Shown: positions 35,455 to 48,215 of the stretch, piece by piece
How the letters are laid out: every line of letters begins with the position of its first letter
Position numbering within the stretch: position 1 is the first letter of the stretch
DNA from: Caenorhabditis elegans
Lineage: Eukaryota > Nematoda > Chromadorea > Rhabditida > Rhabditidae
Assembly (NCBI RefSeq): GCF_000002985.6
Contig: NC_003283.11
Location: 7,254,001-7,318,000, forward strand
Direction: 5' to 3'
DNA length: 64,000 bases
Made by a program: the position numbers and the translations under genes
Notes under the pieces: generated by a model
Told to the model about the DNA's origin: nothing
Seen by the model: the letters and a program-made list of their open reading frames with translations, nothing else
The model's database searches: none

Positions 35455-37831
35455 ATGGAAGTTGTTTATCGATATTACCAAAAAACGAGTGTTATGCATC
35501 ATCGTCGACTGATACATGTCGCAATTTTTTTACTGATATTTGTGTTGTATTCTTTATTCAAAAAGTCGCCGCCACCTCCATCCGTGAAAATAGAACTTCC
35601 TGTCAAACCCCTTAAAGCATTTATTTACTCTGCTTATTACTATCCGACATCGAAAAGGTATGCTTAAATTATTTATCGTTGAAGGTTTTGTTGTTTCTGT
35701 TTCAGTTTAGGCGACAACGCTTTGGCTTTATTGATGAGCATCAATTTACCGCCGACTCCACATTTTTCTACTCCCGACTTCAAAGAAATTATAATTTCGG
35801 CAGAAAACTCAACTTCGAGTATCGTTGTTAGAACTCCACATCATAAGTGAGTGATTGAAAATTACTGACCAGAAAGAAAGTGATTTTAAGATAATTGAAG
35901 AAGTATAGTTTTCCTCTTCAGACATTTGCAAAATCCAGCCAGACCTAAGAAATTTATCAATAGGTTTCGATTTCCATAATATAGTACTTTGGTTCACTAA
36001 ATATAAGTTTTCAATTACAGAGTTAACTATAATGACCACTGTTTAATAATGACAATATTTGCGACAGCCCAGTTGATTCCTAATGTTGAAAAAATCAAAA
36101 TGGTATCAGATGATGGAATGACAGAAGTATAATTTTTGTATTTATCTATGAGTAAAGATTAAAACTTAAAATTTTTTAGATTCCATTCACCAAGCCATCC
36201 TATGTAAACCGAGATGTAGTAGTCTGCGTCGCTCCGTTATTTGTCTCTGAGCAATGGCAAAACTTTTTATTCGCAGTTCACATTTACAAAAAGTAAGGTT
36301 GCCTAAAAGTGAAGGGGTGTAATATTAAAAGTTCTAGATATGGGGCTTTTGTGAATCTTTACCTTATTAGTGCCGTCAACACATTTTATAATCTCATGAA
36401 GGAGTATGAAGAAGCAGTAGGTATTTTCAAATTGTTTGTTTTGATTGCAAAATTGTCTTAGGGTTACCTTTCAATCAAACCATGGGTGTATGTAAAATTT
36501 TCTGGGATTCCTAAAGCTATTGCGGATACTAATAGTCAAATAGAGTTGAGAAGTCAAGCAGCCGCTCAGTCAGATTGCCTGTTACAATATAAGGTACTAA
36601 AGTTTCAACGTTTGTCGAACTATTTTCAGTGTTTCAGGAAGCTGCCAAATTCATAATGTTTTTTGAGTTAGAGGATGTCATAATTCCACGGTTAGCTCCA
36701 ACATACGTGAAAGAATTCCAGCAATTATTCAATAGTGACCAATTATCTTACATTTACTACCAGAGAGAAAATTATAATGCTGTCGTCACAAGATATGGTG
36801 GCAGGTTTTCGCTTAAAAACATGTTTGGCAGTTTGACTTACAAGAATTTTGTAAGGCAGTTGCAGAATGTTACCTTATGTAATGTAAATCTAAATTTTCA
36901 GAGGGAGGCTGGAAAAAGTGTAGTCGATCCGCTGCGTGTCAACTACACATCTTTACATTTCCCATCGCACGTGCCTGAAATAGAAAAGTATATTGTGTCG
37001 GAAAATGTGATCACTCACATTAAAACAGTTGACTGGGTAAGTAAAACACATCACAGCACAATATTTTTAAGTGCATTCGCTTTGTGTAAGACACACAGGG
37101 GTGCTTGATCAACTGACCAACTTGATGCAAAAATTGGCAAACTCGAAAATTTTCTGCAACTAAGTTGCTTAAGAAATATATACTTCTGCTGCATCTCTAT
37201 TTTGGAAGGTTTTGCGAAAAATACAGTAACTTTTTGATTTCCGGTGAAATCTTTTTTCTTTTAGGTTGTCTGAATGCGTTTTCCAGACCAAAAAATATTT
37301 TGTGTTATTTAACAGCAACAGGCAAAATTGCCAAAAAAGTGATCGTCGAACTATGACATTTTCAGTATATGCCGAATCGGGAAGCATTATATTCACATCG
37401 AAATGTCTTATTTGCAGGTTGACATAATTGAGGATCCTAACGAGAAACAAGTAGTTGAGCCTCTTTATTATAACGGTACATCGGAAACAATTATTTCCAA
37501 AAAAGACATTTTGGATCTCGAGAAAGATTTTCGTAAAATGAGGAAGCAGCTGCAGCTCAAGAAAACTTTATCAAAGCTCCCTAGAATTCGCTATTATTCG
37601 GTTCTAGCGTATAAATGCTACACCATGAAGTACTATGATTTGTATTATTTCAATAGAAGATCAGGAATCACGTGTCCTGGTCCATTATATTGTAAATTCA
37701 AACAACACCCAAAGATCAACTGCATGCAAGCCAATGTCACATACAGTTCGATGAGAAAATTGCTGCCTATCACGTATTATTATGCAACAGATCCTCATTT
37801 TTCTGAAGATATCGGATGTCATGCACATTGA
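35455..37831 (+). CDS. GT92 glycosyltransferase, copy H, with altered acidic motif
   Basis: Nine exons in phase: 35455-35657, 35706-35846, 36021-36126, 36180-36292, 36338-36416, 36462-36593, 36638-36850, 36902-37036 and 37418-37831; 511 residues. Anchor at about residues 20-37, a proline stretch, [43 protein letters not shown] and [11 protein letters not shown]. The following acidic motif is [10 protein letters not shown], where the four sister genes have DMDD or DLDD, so both outer Asp residues are Glu. The tail contains [10 protein letters not shown] and six or so Cys, ending DIGCHAH. The same nine-exon plan occurs in copies I and J. It is tail-to-tail with copy I. The Glu changes may weaken metal or sugar-nucleotide binding; otherwise the gene looks intact. 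Confidence 0.87.
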
Positions 37832-38753
37832 CAATTTTTCACAACATTACGTCACAATTGACTGATTCTTATTTATTCATTATACCCGGTCTGCTAGGAA
37901 TAAAGAAACGGAAAATATGTCTTAAATATTTATTTTTTTAAAATTAATTTTCAATCATGAGATACGATTTTTGTAATATCATTGAAACAATATCGTTGGG
38001 CTCAGTAGATAAAAATTGTATCGTGTTTTAACGTAAATTAGCATTTATCAGAAAAATAGAGTATTACCGATTTTTTTCTCAATCTTATTTCATTTCTATG
38101 TATATGAATTTTTTTCTATGTCTTAAGTGTCTTACGTGTCTTACTAATTCATTATTTTCAATATTCTTTAATTTTCTCCACGATTTTCAAGGTTCAAACG
38201 CAATAAATTATTATAAACTAAATTATACCGATACATGAGACGCGAACAATCAGGAAATAGAAAAAAACGCTGAGAAAATATGTTCCCCGCACCGAAAACA
38301 CCGCGAAGCCACGTGACAGCTCACGGAAACGTATATGATAATAAACTTGGGGTTTTATAACTGTTTGAAAACCCTGAAAAAACGCGTTTAAATACAAATA
38401 TGTGAGTTTCGACGTGTTTCCGTTGCGGGGGAACAGATTTTCTTTGCGTCTATGATCCCAATTTTTGAGATATTTGGAGCTAAAATGAAATACCATATCA
38501 GTTTTTCTTGAAAATGTTATGAAATAGTTTCTTGTCAATAAAATGCAGTACTGTTGCTGTCAACCACATATATTTTTGAACTTTTCTGTTTTTATCATGA
38601 ATATTTGTTTTCTTTTTTTTTCTAACTATAAGGTAGAAGGTGTAAGAAAAAGATCAAACAAATAAATTTTCACGATTTTATTTTAGGAGACCGGGAAGCT
38701 ATAAATTAAAATTCATATCCAATTTTTACCAAGTGCAATTAGAAAAAATCTAG
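37832..38753. other. Intergenic region between convergent GT92 genes H and I
   Basis: No gene supported. The frame at 38218-38538 (minus) has no family support. Likely contains both 3' ends; AATAAA-type signals occur at 37911 and on the minus strand before 38700. Confidence 0.45.
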
Positions 38754-40799
38754 TCAATGTGCATAGCATCCCATTTCATCAGAAAAATAAGGATCTGTTG
38801 CATAATAATACGTGACAGGCATCAATTTTTTCATCGAACTGTATGTGGCATTGACTCGCACACATTTGATGTTTACTTGTTGTGTGAAATCGCAAAACTG
38901 TGGACCAGGGCACGTAATCTCTGATTTACGATTGCTATAGTACAAATCGTAATATTTTTCGTTATAACATTTGAGCACAAGATCCGAGTAGTAGCGAATT
39001 CGGGGAAGTTTTGAGAACATTCTAGTTTTTTGCAGCCTTGTCATCATTTTGCGAAGATCATCTTCAAGATCCATAATGTCTTTTTTAGGGATAATTGCTG
39101 AAGAATTGTCATAATAAAAGGGCTCAATGAGTTCTTTCTCGTCGGGATCCTCAGTTTTGTCAACCTGCAAATGCCATTTTTTTTTTTGTGAAATTGTGAG
39201 AAGGTTAGCCGTGACACTAAGAATGTCGGATGTGAAGGTTATTGTTTTTGCTCATCTTATGATTTAGTGAAAAATTAACCTGAACGAATATTTTTTTCTT
39301 ACCCAGTCGATTGTTTTAAGATGAGTGATCACATTCTCAGACACAATGTATTTCTCTGTTTTGGGAGTTTGTGGTGGAAAATGCAGAGATGTGAAATTGA
39401 CACGCAATGGATCAACCACACTTTTACCGGTTTCCCTCTGAAATGTAGTTCTATCAAATAATATAGAAGCTTTTCCCTACAAAATGCTTGTAAGTCATAC
39501 TGCCAAACATGTTTTTAAGCGAAAACCTGACACCATATCTTGTAACGACTGCATTATAGTTTTCCTTCTGATAAAAAAGGTATGATATTTGCTCATTTTT
39601 ATCGAATAATTTCTGGAATTCTTCCGCATATGTTGGAGCTAATCGTGGAATCAGTATATCATCTAAATCCAAAAAAGTAATGAAGCGGGCGGCTTCCTAA
39701 AATGAACACAGTACATACAACAAGCTTTTGAATTTCTAATACCTTATATTGTAACAGGCAATCTGATTGAGCAGCTACTTGACTTCTCAATTCAATTTGA
39801 TTATGAGTATCCGCAATTTTTTTGGAAATTCCATGGAACTTCACTGAGGCCCACGGTTGTACTGAGAGATATCCCTAAATCAATTTTAAAATCACAAATG
39901 ACCCCGAAAAACCCACATCTCCTTCATACTCTTTCATAAGATTGTAAAATGTGTTCACGGCACTAATAAGATATAAATTGACAAAAGCACCATATCTAAA
40001 CGTTGAAATAATACATCGCCCAAAATTTTTGATCAACATACTTTTTGTAAATGTGAACAGCGAATAAAAAGTTTTGCCATTGCTCACTGACAAACAACGG
40101 AGCAATACAAACCACTACATCTCGGTTTATATAAGATGGCTTTGTGAATGGAATCTAAAATTTTTTAGATTCATTTGATTGTACAATTTAAAAATAAAAA
40201 TATTACCTCCGTCCTTCCATCATCTGAAACCATTTCAATTTTTCCAACATTTGGAATCAACTGGGCTGTCGCGAATATTGTAATTATTTGGCACTGATCA
40301 TTGTATGTAACTCTAAATTTTTTTAAAATGTTATTCTCTAATTTTGATGATTATTTGCGGGCAATTGAACATTTTAACACATACTTCGCACATTAAAAAA
40401 AAGTAAAAACAACAGAATATACTACTTAACAAGATACTTAAAACTTACTTATGATGTGGAGTTCTCACAATTATACTTGACGTTGAATTTTCTGCATAAA
40501 TTACAATTTCTTTGAAGTCGGGTGGGTTATAGTCCGAAGTTGGGAGTAAGTTGATACTCATTAGTAGAGCCACAGCGTTATCACCTAAACTAAAAACAAA
40601 GCATTACAACCAAAAAAAAACAATATTATTACCTTTTTGAAGTTGGATAATAATAGGAAGAAGAAATGAATGCTTTAAGAGGTCTAACTGGAAGATTTTC
40701 TATATCCACAGAAGGTTTCGACGGTTGTTTGAATTTGTAAACCATTACATATATCAGTAAGCAGGCAGTCAAGACAAATGTTCTTCGGAGGTGGCGCAT
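38754..40799 (-). CDS. GT92 glycosyltransferase, copy I
   Basis: Nine exons on the minus strand: 40799-40633, 40589-40449, 40312-40207, 40154-40042, 39995-39917, 39874-39743, 39696-39481, 39437-39303 and 39164-38754; 499 residues. I start at 40799 ([20 protein letters not shown]) because it puts the anchor near the N-terminus as in copies H and J; an upstream ATG at 40904 would add 35 residues. Motifs: [39 protein letters not shown] (DxDD intact), [11 protein letters not shown], and the end DEMGCYAH. Exon 8 is identical at the nucleotide level to exon 8 of copy J although the genes differ elsewhere. Likely a functional Golgi transferase with unknown acceptor. Confidence 0.87.
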
Positions 40800-42299
40800 G
40801 TTACCTGATTGCAAAAGTGTGTGACGTTTCACCCAAAACAGCGGACCAGAGTTCGGACAAACACCAAACTTATCAGATACAACACCAAAAATTTTAAATG
40901 CCAAAACTGAATACTTATTGTAGACGTTATAACGTTACGTCAAAGCCCAGAAGTACAGAATATAAAAAATACAACTGCCAAATAAAATAAAAACCTCCGT
41001 GATTACGTGGTCAATAATAATAGGGTTCCCAGCTGAGTGAGGCGCGAAATGCGGGCCTCACGCCGGCCTCACGCCGGCCCGCCGTCGCCGTTTGCCGCGT
41101 TCACTAATTTTGACGTGAATTTAAAATTTTCATTTTCAATAATTCGTTGAAAATTTAGACAAAATATAAGAAATAAAAATAAAAATTGACGTGCTATTCA
41201 GTGAAAGGCGAGAGTGACGCCGTGAGGCCGGCGCGGCGACCGCTGAGGCCGGCGAAGGCGCCTTTGGGAGCCCTAACTGAAAAGTTTTTTACCTGTACGA
41301 ACCTTACTTCGCTATTTTGTGTGAAAATGTATTCTTCGGTAGTATGAATTTACTAAATCCATGCAACCAAACGAAAAGATTGAGAATGTATGGTTAGATA
41401 AAAAGCGTTTTGTTTCCAAGATAAAATCTCAATGCATTTAGAGGGTTTTATGTGGCCTGTCAAACATATCCGGAAAAAAAATTCTCGCGTAATAAATGTA
41501 TTTAATTTCGAAATATGTCAATTTTTGATACCTTTTTTTAAATTGAGAAAATTTGTCCATGAAATTTGGTCATTTGAGCTCGTTTTAAATTTATAAAATC
41601 AAACAGAAATTTCATTCTACTCTACCTTTTTCAGCTTTTCCAGTTTTGCTACAGTTTGAATTGAATCGAATTCTTATTCTTTGTCTAAAGCAAGACTTAA
41701 AGAAAATATGCACACATAATTACAAACTTCACGAATGACTACCGGCTCTGGTACGCAACATAAACACGTAAACCAGTACTACGAAATTGATGTTTTTATT
41801 CGATTATGTTGACATGTTCTGAACCGTGAGACGAATATCATCGAATATTCAATCATATCAGGTCCTGCTAAAATCTTCTTTCTAGAAAACTATGTAATGT
41901 AATGAGAAAGCTATGTGATGAATATGCAAGGTGCGTTTTAAATCTAGACTATTACTTCATTTGTTTGAGAAGAACACGGATTTTAAGCAAGGAAAATGTT
42001 CGAATTTCATCTCCTACCCGGTATTTTTCTAGCGAATAATTTTGCTGCCAGACGCATCGATGTGTAGTTTTGCCGCATGTATATTTTCTGATCAGCACTT
42101 GACAAACAAGTTATTTTTTGATTTTTGTTTGAAAATTGATAATCAAACATAGGTTTAAAAAATTTATAGAGTTAAAAGAAGAAACAACTAATACATCAAT
42201 ATTTCGTGAAGCATTAAATAAATCTCTTTGAATAGTTGTTATAATTATACTAAAAGAATTTCGGAATTTTATTTTATTGTATCAACAGTAATTGTGAGA
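40800..42299. other. Intergenic stretch with one inverted-repeat element
   Basis: 5' flank of copy I and 3' flank of the srj-type gene. Holds the element at 41021-41275. No other gene or RNA recognised. Confidence 0.5.
41021..41275. mobile_element. GC-rich inverted-repeat element
   Basis: The ends TAGGGTTCCCA and TGGGAGCCCTA are imperfect inverted repeats. Next to them lie GCCTCACGCCGGCC-type sequence on the left and GTGAGGCCGGCGCGG on the right, with an AT-rich centre. A strong stem-loop could form. The base composition is very unlike the flanks. No coding capacity. Confidence 0.75.
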
Positions 42300-43694
42300 T
42301 CAAATAACCGATGCAACCGAAACTACAACCGTATTCGGCTTTGCATTCCCCAACAATCTTCGTCGAAAAGCCGGAAGGCACAATATTACGGCAAATGGGT
42401 CAATAAACGGGAAAGCTGAAAGTGGAACAGCAGATGTGTAGTTTAACCATCTGAATTGATGAAATCTTATGCAACATCTATATAAACTGCGACTAACTTA
42501 TCCAGTTTCAAATTGAACATTGGTGTAAACCAGCTGAGCATACATGGAGCTAAGCTAAATATGATAGGAATGACTGTCTGAACTACCAAAGATCGAAGGA
42601 GTTCCAGTTGCATTTTTGCAGTCCCCGCGCTCATTCTATATCGATCGGATTGTAATTTTTTCCTTATCTGAAATTGAAGACGGGCAAATTATTAAATGCC
42701 CTTAGTCCAGTAAAATTGGAAAATCTCTTAAGTAATTAAAAGTATCCGTTACCTGAAACTTCAAAATCATCAAAATGAAAATAGATAAAATCGAGACTAA
42801 AGATCCAGCTATAACTCCAATCCAGGATTTTATTTCCGTTTCAAGTGTAGATTCCTTTTGAAGTAGCTATTTTCGAAAATTAATCCCCTAAAACACACCT
42901 GATAAAGTAGTGCAAAAAAGTTCAAAGTTATAGAGTCGGCGCCATATATTTCGTACATATTTTGTTGGATATAATGTCGAACTTCAAAGTTTGGCACCGC
43001 AACGAAGTATGCAATCTGAAGAGCCGGTAGTACTATAAATTTTCTTACACACATTTTGTGATTTTTATTCCATTATAAATCTAACTTATTACAATTCACA
43101 ATCACTTACCATAATCCAAAACATTGAGGCAATAACACAGAATAATAGAGTAACGATCATAAAATAAGGAAATAATCTATTAATAAATATACTTCCTAGT
43201 ACAGCCAAGTATCTGTACACAAAATGGCTGATGAGAATTGTATAAGTACATGCAATTAGTGAGCATCTTATTGCGAGCAACAACATACTCAATGAACTCT
43301 TTTCTAACAGTATACCATCGCTTAAAAAAATCAGATAACAATATCTGTATCCATGGACTCCCTGTAATAAAATTTTATGGAAAATTTACCATGAAGAAAA
43401 TGTAAAATTCAGTTAATTGCATTTATCAATCTGTGATCGCAGAGGAATTAAAACGTTTGAAGTTGATGTTTTTAAAGCAACCCAAAGAAGTTGTTTTTGA
43501 AATCTTACAATTGGTACGAAAATGTCCAATAAAGAATGAAAAATATTGAAAATCGCAAAATAATATAACAAAAACGCATAGTTTCCTAACTTGAATTTCT
43601 CAGCGTAAGTCAAATATATAAAGCAAGGATTTGTAATAAAAGCTAAAAAAGCAAATAATTCAGGGATATAGTGATGAAAAAAGCTGATGTACAT
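42300..43694 (-). CDS. Srj-type (Str superfamily) seven-transmembrane chemoreceptor
   Basis: Six exons on the minus strand: 43694-43509, 43361-43110, 43015-42899, 42866-42753, 42667-42498 and 42450-42300; 329 residues, the usual length. It opens MYISFFHHYIPELFAFLAF with NPCFIYLTY, then KLGNYAFLLYYFAIFN, VHGYRYCYLIFLSDG, a third-helix block ILISHFVYRYLAV, EIKSWIGVIAG, QTVIPIIFSLAPC and the last helix AFPFIDPFAVI. These are hallmarks of class J serpentine receptors. Seven hydrophobic segments are present and the frame is open throughout. Exon 5 uses a GTTAGT donor, which keeps the phase to the last exon. Srj proteins are candidate odorant receptors on ciliated sensory neurons. The nearest alternative is class Str or Srh. 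Confidence 0.82.
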
Positions 43695-44770
43695 GATTGA
43701 TAGGTATTCATCGGAATAGGATATTGATGGGAGTTGTTTTTTTAGAAATTCCCTGTGGATGTTATTATATTTCTAAGAATACGTGTTGTGATTGTCTGTC
43801 AGCTTTACTTCCATTATCAGCCGTCACTAGACGAAAATGCTATAAATTCAAGTTTCACACTGATCGTGAGAGAAACCCAAAAGACAAAATTTCATGATGA
43901 AAAATCTATCAACAATTGTGGAAACGTTCACAGTGTTTCTGAAATTTCCAAGAATCCTACTAAATGTTTCGAAAACTTTCAGCAAGCCTGTCGAAGTTGG
44001 TACTTTTTGGATTTTTTTTTCGATATGTCATAACAATTGAAAAAAATATTAAGCAGAAGATGATGATTGTTTTTTTTTCAGCGTTTGGGAAAAATCAATA
44101 AATTCGTTTTGAACGCAATCGACAGTAAAATTCCTGGAGAATACGAACGCCGAACGATTTTATCTTGACCAGAAAACGAAATTTGGGCATTGTATCGAAG
44201 ATAAGAGTTACCAAAATTCCAATTCTAGAACCAGTTTCTTAAAATTCAGACAGATATCGGCCGCGTTACTTTACACGAACATAATTAATTCAACAACTAA
44301 ACTTTTGAAACTTGTTTCATGGCACTGAGAAGCCATAATCCTGTTTTGACCGGTTTAGTCCGCTGCTCAAATGCTGTGCAAAGTGTTGCGTGACGTCATT
44401 TTATCAAAATATAATATTACCACGTGTCTGAAAAGAAAAAAACTTTGACAAGGAAAAAAAATTCTTGCCGGGCACCAAAGCAAATTTCACTCCTGTTTGG
44501 ATGAAAGTATAACCTAAAACAATCTGTCTGGTTAAACTTGTGGCCACTTCTTTTGTTTTTGGAATACAAGTTAAAGATTTCACGACCCACAAACCACATA
44601 TTTGTAAAACTTCCAATTCCATTCGAACATTTCTCCACTAATTTTCGAATGGACTAGAGAAAGTTGTCTAAGTTTCTCCGCTCGAAACCTCTCCGATTTT
44701 TACGATATCATCTTAGAATCAAAAAGCTTTATATCTAACCATTAAATTTTCATTATTTCCGTTTACCAGA
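43695..44770. other. Divergent intergenic region, srj-type gene / GT92 copy J
   Basis: No gene supported; frames at 43697-44033 and 44404-44638 overlap on several frames without splice support. Expected to hold both promoters. Confidence 0.5.
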
Positions 44771-47472
44771 ATGGAAGCCGCACATACATGCAACAATAAA
44801 ATCAATTTTACATGCCGCCGTCGAACCTTACCTACCTTAACTGCCTGTTTACTGATACTCGGGATGATCCATTTCACCAAACTTCCGAGACAGCCTCTAC
44901 CACCGCCAACAATAAATATAGAAAGTCCTCCAGTTAGACCTCTGAAAGCTTTTATTTCTTCCGCTTATTACTATCCCACTTCAAAAAGGTACATTCTAAG
45001 TTAAATGCACATGTCAATTATTTCATTTTAACGTTGTGTTTCTAGTCTAGGCGACAATGCTGTCGCTTTGTTGATGAGCATCAATTTGATGCCATCGCCA
45101 TACTATGCACCTCCCGACTTTCAAGAGATCGTGATTTCGGCAACAAACTCAACTTCCAGTGTCACTGTCAAAACTCCACATCAGATGTAAGTTCCCGGTA
45201 AAATTTGTGACCACCGCGGGCTGTATATGGGTACCTCTGGTAAAAACTAACGTAACTCCGGAACCTCATTACCGAAAAAAATAAAATGTGTCTAATTTCT
45301 GAAAGTTTAGTTCATAGAAAAGTTTTTAGTAGTTTTCTTTGAAAACAAATTCCGTTGTTTTTTTTGGTTGTGTAAAACTACTAAATATTTTAACGGAAAA
45401 ACACAAAGTTTACATCAAACAGCTGGAATTCTCAGTTACAAACATAGGTTTAATGTTATTTTCGATACAGGAACAACTAATTTTAAAACCTTCCAGTAAA
45501 TTTCGATTAAAATTGTATCAAATTACCGCGCCAGATTATTCGTAAAAGAAGTTTCAGAAAAAATTTTTATGATTTTTTTTGAATAAAAAACAACACATTA
45601 TTTTAAAGAACATACCTGTGATCTGAACCATTTTTTTTCAGAGTCTTTTAAAAGAACATACCTGTGATCTGAACCATTTTTTTTCAGAGTCACCTTCAAT
45701 CACCAGTGCCAAATAAAAACAATCTTCGCAACCGCTCAGTTAATTCCAAATGTGGAAAAAATCGAAATGGTGTCAGATAATGGAAGGACGGAGGTAGTAT
45801 TTCATTTTTATTTTAAACTTTCAGATTTTAACGAACGTAAAAATGTTTTAGATTCCGTTTACCAAGCCATCATATGAAAGCCGGGATGTGGTGATTTGTG
45901 TCGCTCCGTTGTTTGTCAGTGAGCAATGGCAAAACTTTTTATTTGCAGTTCACATTTACAAAAAGTAGGATTATCTGCTGCTTTCGATATTCAATGCTAA
46001 ATGTTTCAGATATGGTGCATTCGTGAATTTATATCTTGTTAGCTCTGTGAATACATTTTACAATCTTATGAAGGAGTATGAAGAGGCTGTAGGGTTCTTG
46101 AAGGGTTATATATTTATTAAGAGCAGTTTTCAGGGTTATCTTAGAATTCAGCCGTGGGTGTCAGTCAAATTTCTAGGAGTTCCCAAGAATATTGCAGATA
46201 CTGAGGGGCAAATAGAGTTAAGAAGTCAAGCAGCCGCTCAGTCAGACTGCCTGTTACAATATAAGGTCTTCAAGATTCAAAGTTTGCTCAACCGTATTTC
46301 GTTTTTTAGGAATCCGCTCGATTTATCAGTTTTGTAGATTTAGACGATGTGTTGATTCCGCGACTTGCTCCAACATACGTTGAAGAATTCCAACAGTTGT
46401 TCGATAGAAATACGCGAATATCTTATATTCTCTACCATAAAGAAAATTACAATGCAGTTGTCCCAAAGACTGGCTTGCAATTTTCACTCAAAAACATGTT
46501 TAGCAGTTTGACTTGCAAACATTTCGTAAGGCGTTTCCAAAATTTGAAAATTCTAAAAAATTTAATAATTCAGAGGGAAACCGGTAAAAGTGTGGTTGAT
46601 CCATTGCGTGTCAATTTCACATCTCTGCATTTTCCACCACAAACTCCCAAAACAGAGAAATACATTGTGTCTGAGAATGTGATCACTCATCTTAAAACAA
46701 TCGACTGGGTAAGAAATATATTCCACATGTGATTTGCTCGGTGCGTGTAGTTTGTATGAGTGTGGTTAAATACTCACATCAATAGTAGTCCACCACTCCA
46801 ACAATGTAGTTGTTTTACACCGATCAACCGCTGCTGCTCACCAAATTCTGGCCCTCTATTTTCTACGAAAAAAAAAACCAGTGTTCAGTCGGCGGATTGA
46901 GGGTTTGGGTAAGTGTCCCAACATTGATTAATTCCTGGCTGAAGCTTGATAGCGTTTTTGAACTGCCGCCGAGGACTTGCTACAGTTAAGGACTCCTTTT
47001 AACAACCCTAATTTAGGCACAACTTACCCATTTCGCAAAATCATTTCAGCATTTTCAGGTAGACGATATTAAGGATCCAAACAGGGAAGAAGTCATTGAG
47101 CCTCACTTTTATGATAATTCATCAACCACAATTATATCCAAAAAGGACATAATTGATCTCGAAGATGATCTTCAAAAAATGATGAAGAAACTGCAGGACA
47201 CAAGAGTATTTTCGAAGTTGCCTCGAATTCGCTATTATTCGGATTTGGTGCTTAAATGCTACAACGAAAAATACTACGATTTGTTTTACAATAACAGAAA
47301 AACGGAGATTACATGCCCTGGGCCTCACTTTTGCGATTTCAAACAACATTTGACTATCAAATGCATGCGAATAAATGCTACATACACTGCCATGGAGACA
47401 TTGTCACCTGTTACTTATTATTATGCAACTGATCCGTATTTTTCTGACACAATGGGTTGCTATGCAAATTAG
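44771..47472 (+). CDS. GT92 glycosyltransferase, copy J
   Basis: Nine exons in phase: 44771-44988, 45046-45186, 45688-45793, 45852-45964, 46010-46088, 46134-46265, 46310-46525, 46574-46708 and 47059-47472; 517 residues. Anchor at about residues 18-35, proline-rich stem, [53 protein letters not shown] (DxDD intact), [11 protein letters not shown], ending DTMGCYAN. Closest to copy I. Intron 2 ends in a 46-base tandem duplication that copies the whole 3' splice region; only the second copy leads straight into the conserved exon. Exon 8 is identical to that of copy I. Intron 8 is 350 bases, longer than in copy I. It looks functional. Confidence 0.87.
45600..45690 (+). repeat. 46-base tandem duplication covering a splice acceptor
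   Basis: Two copies of a unit with CATACCTGTGATCTGAACCA and TTTTTTTTCAGAGTC lie head to tail (period 46). They place AG dinucleotides at 45640-45641 and 45686-45687. Use of the first would insert 46 bases and break the frame. Confidence 0.85.
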
Positions 47473-47724
47473 ACACTGTTTAACGAATTTGATTTTATAA
47501 TTAATTTAATTTAATTTATTTACGCTCGCGAGGAGACGTGGAAAAAGTTGAAGAAAAAAGAAAAATGTACACATACAATCGATCATAAATACAATACACT
47601 GAATAAGAGGGATAGAAACAAGAAGAATAAATAGGAACGAAAGTTTGTTAACAGGACAGTTAGGTCAGGCGGGAGGAAATAATGTTATGTGGGTAGTTCA
47701 TGTTGCGATCATCAGTTGTCAGAC
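47473..47724. other. 3' flank of GT92 copy J
   Basis: AT-rich with an ATTTAATTTAATTTA run just after the stop codon. Nothing coding. Confidence 0.45.
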
Positions 47725-48215
47725 ATCTCGTTATTCAAGATCTGATATATGTTTTAGAAACTTGGGGTTACTCAGCGTACGGTTTACAATAAAATGCTTT
47801 CTAGTTTTAGTTTTACATCTGCTCCATGAGACTTTCTTTTTGGAACGAGTTCGTGTGTTTTCAGAATATGTAAAAAATTGAGGTACGTTGAGATCTAGTT
47901 TACCATTAATCATCTTCATAATAGTTTTTCTGTCATAGATTTGGCGCCGCGTTTGTAGTGTTGTGAGCTCAAAAAGTTCATTGCGTTCGGATGCAGATTT
48001 ATACTCCGTGTCAGTTGGCGAGATGTATTTGCCTTGTGTTCTACTGTATAATCGTCAGGTAAATGCGTTTTGAACTGACTCAATGGCTCTTGTTTCAGAG
48101 TTTCTTATTGGGCTAGTAATTACCGTTCCATACTCAAGAAGAGGTCTAACAAATGTCTTGTAAAGCAAGGTCATCAATTTTGGGTTTCTACTGTTATACA
48201 TATTAAATGTTTGAC
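47725..48215 (-). pseudogene. Decayed LINE reverse transcriptase, C-terminal end
   Basis: Minus-strand reading gives LYKTFVRPLLEYGTVITSP, then TRAIESVQNAFT, a stop, then RLYSRTQGKYIS, a hydrophilic stretch ending FELTTLQTRRQIYDRKTI, and KTRKHFIVNRTLSNPKFL. This order (right/left tail after the polymerase palm, with LLEYG) is typical of CR1/jockey-type non-LTR elements. One in-frame stop (near 48068) and loss of everything upstream make it a relic. Confidence 0.7.

Noticed and set aside
42228-42419. Plus-strand frame
   Set aside because: It overlaps the last exon of the minus-strand srj-type gene, which has consistent phase and motif.
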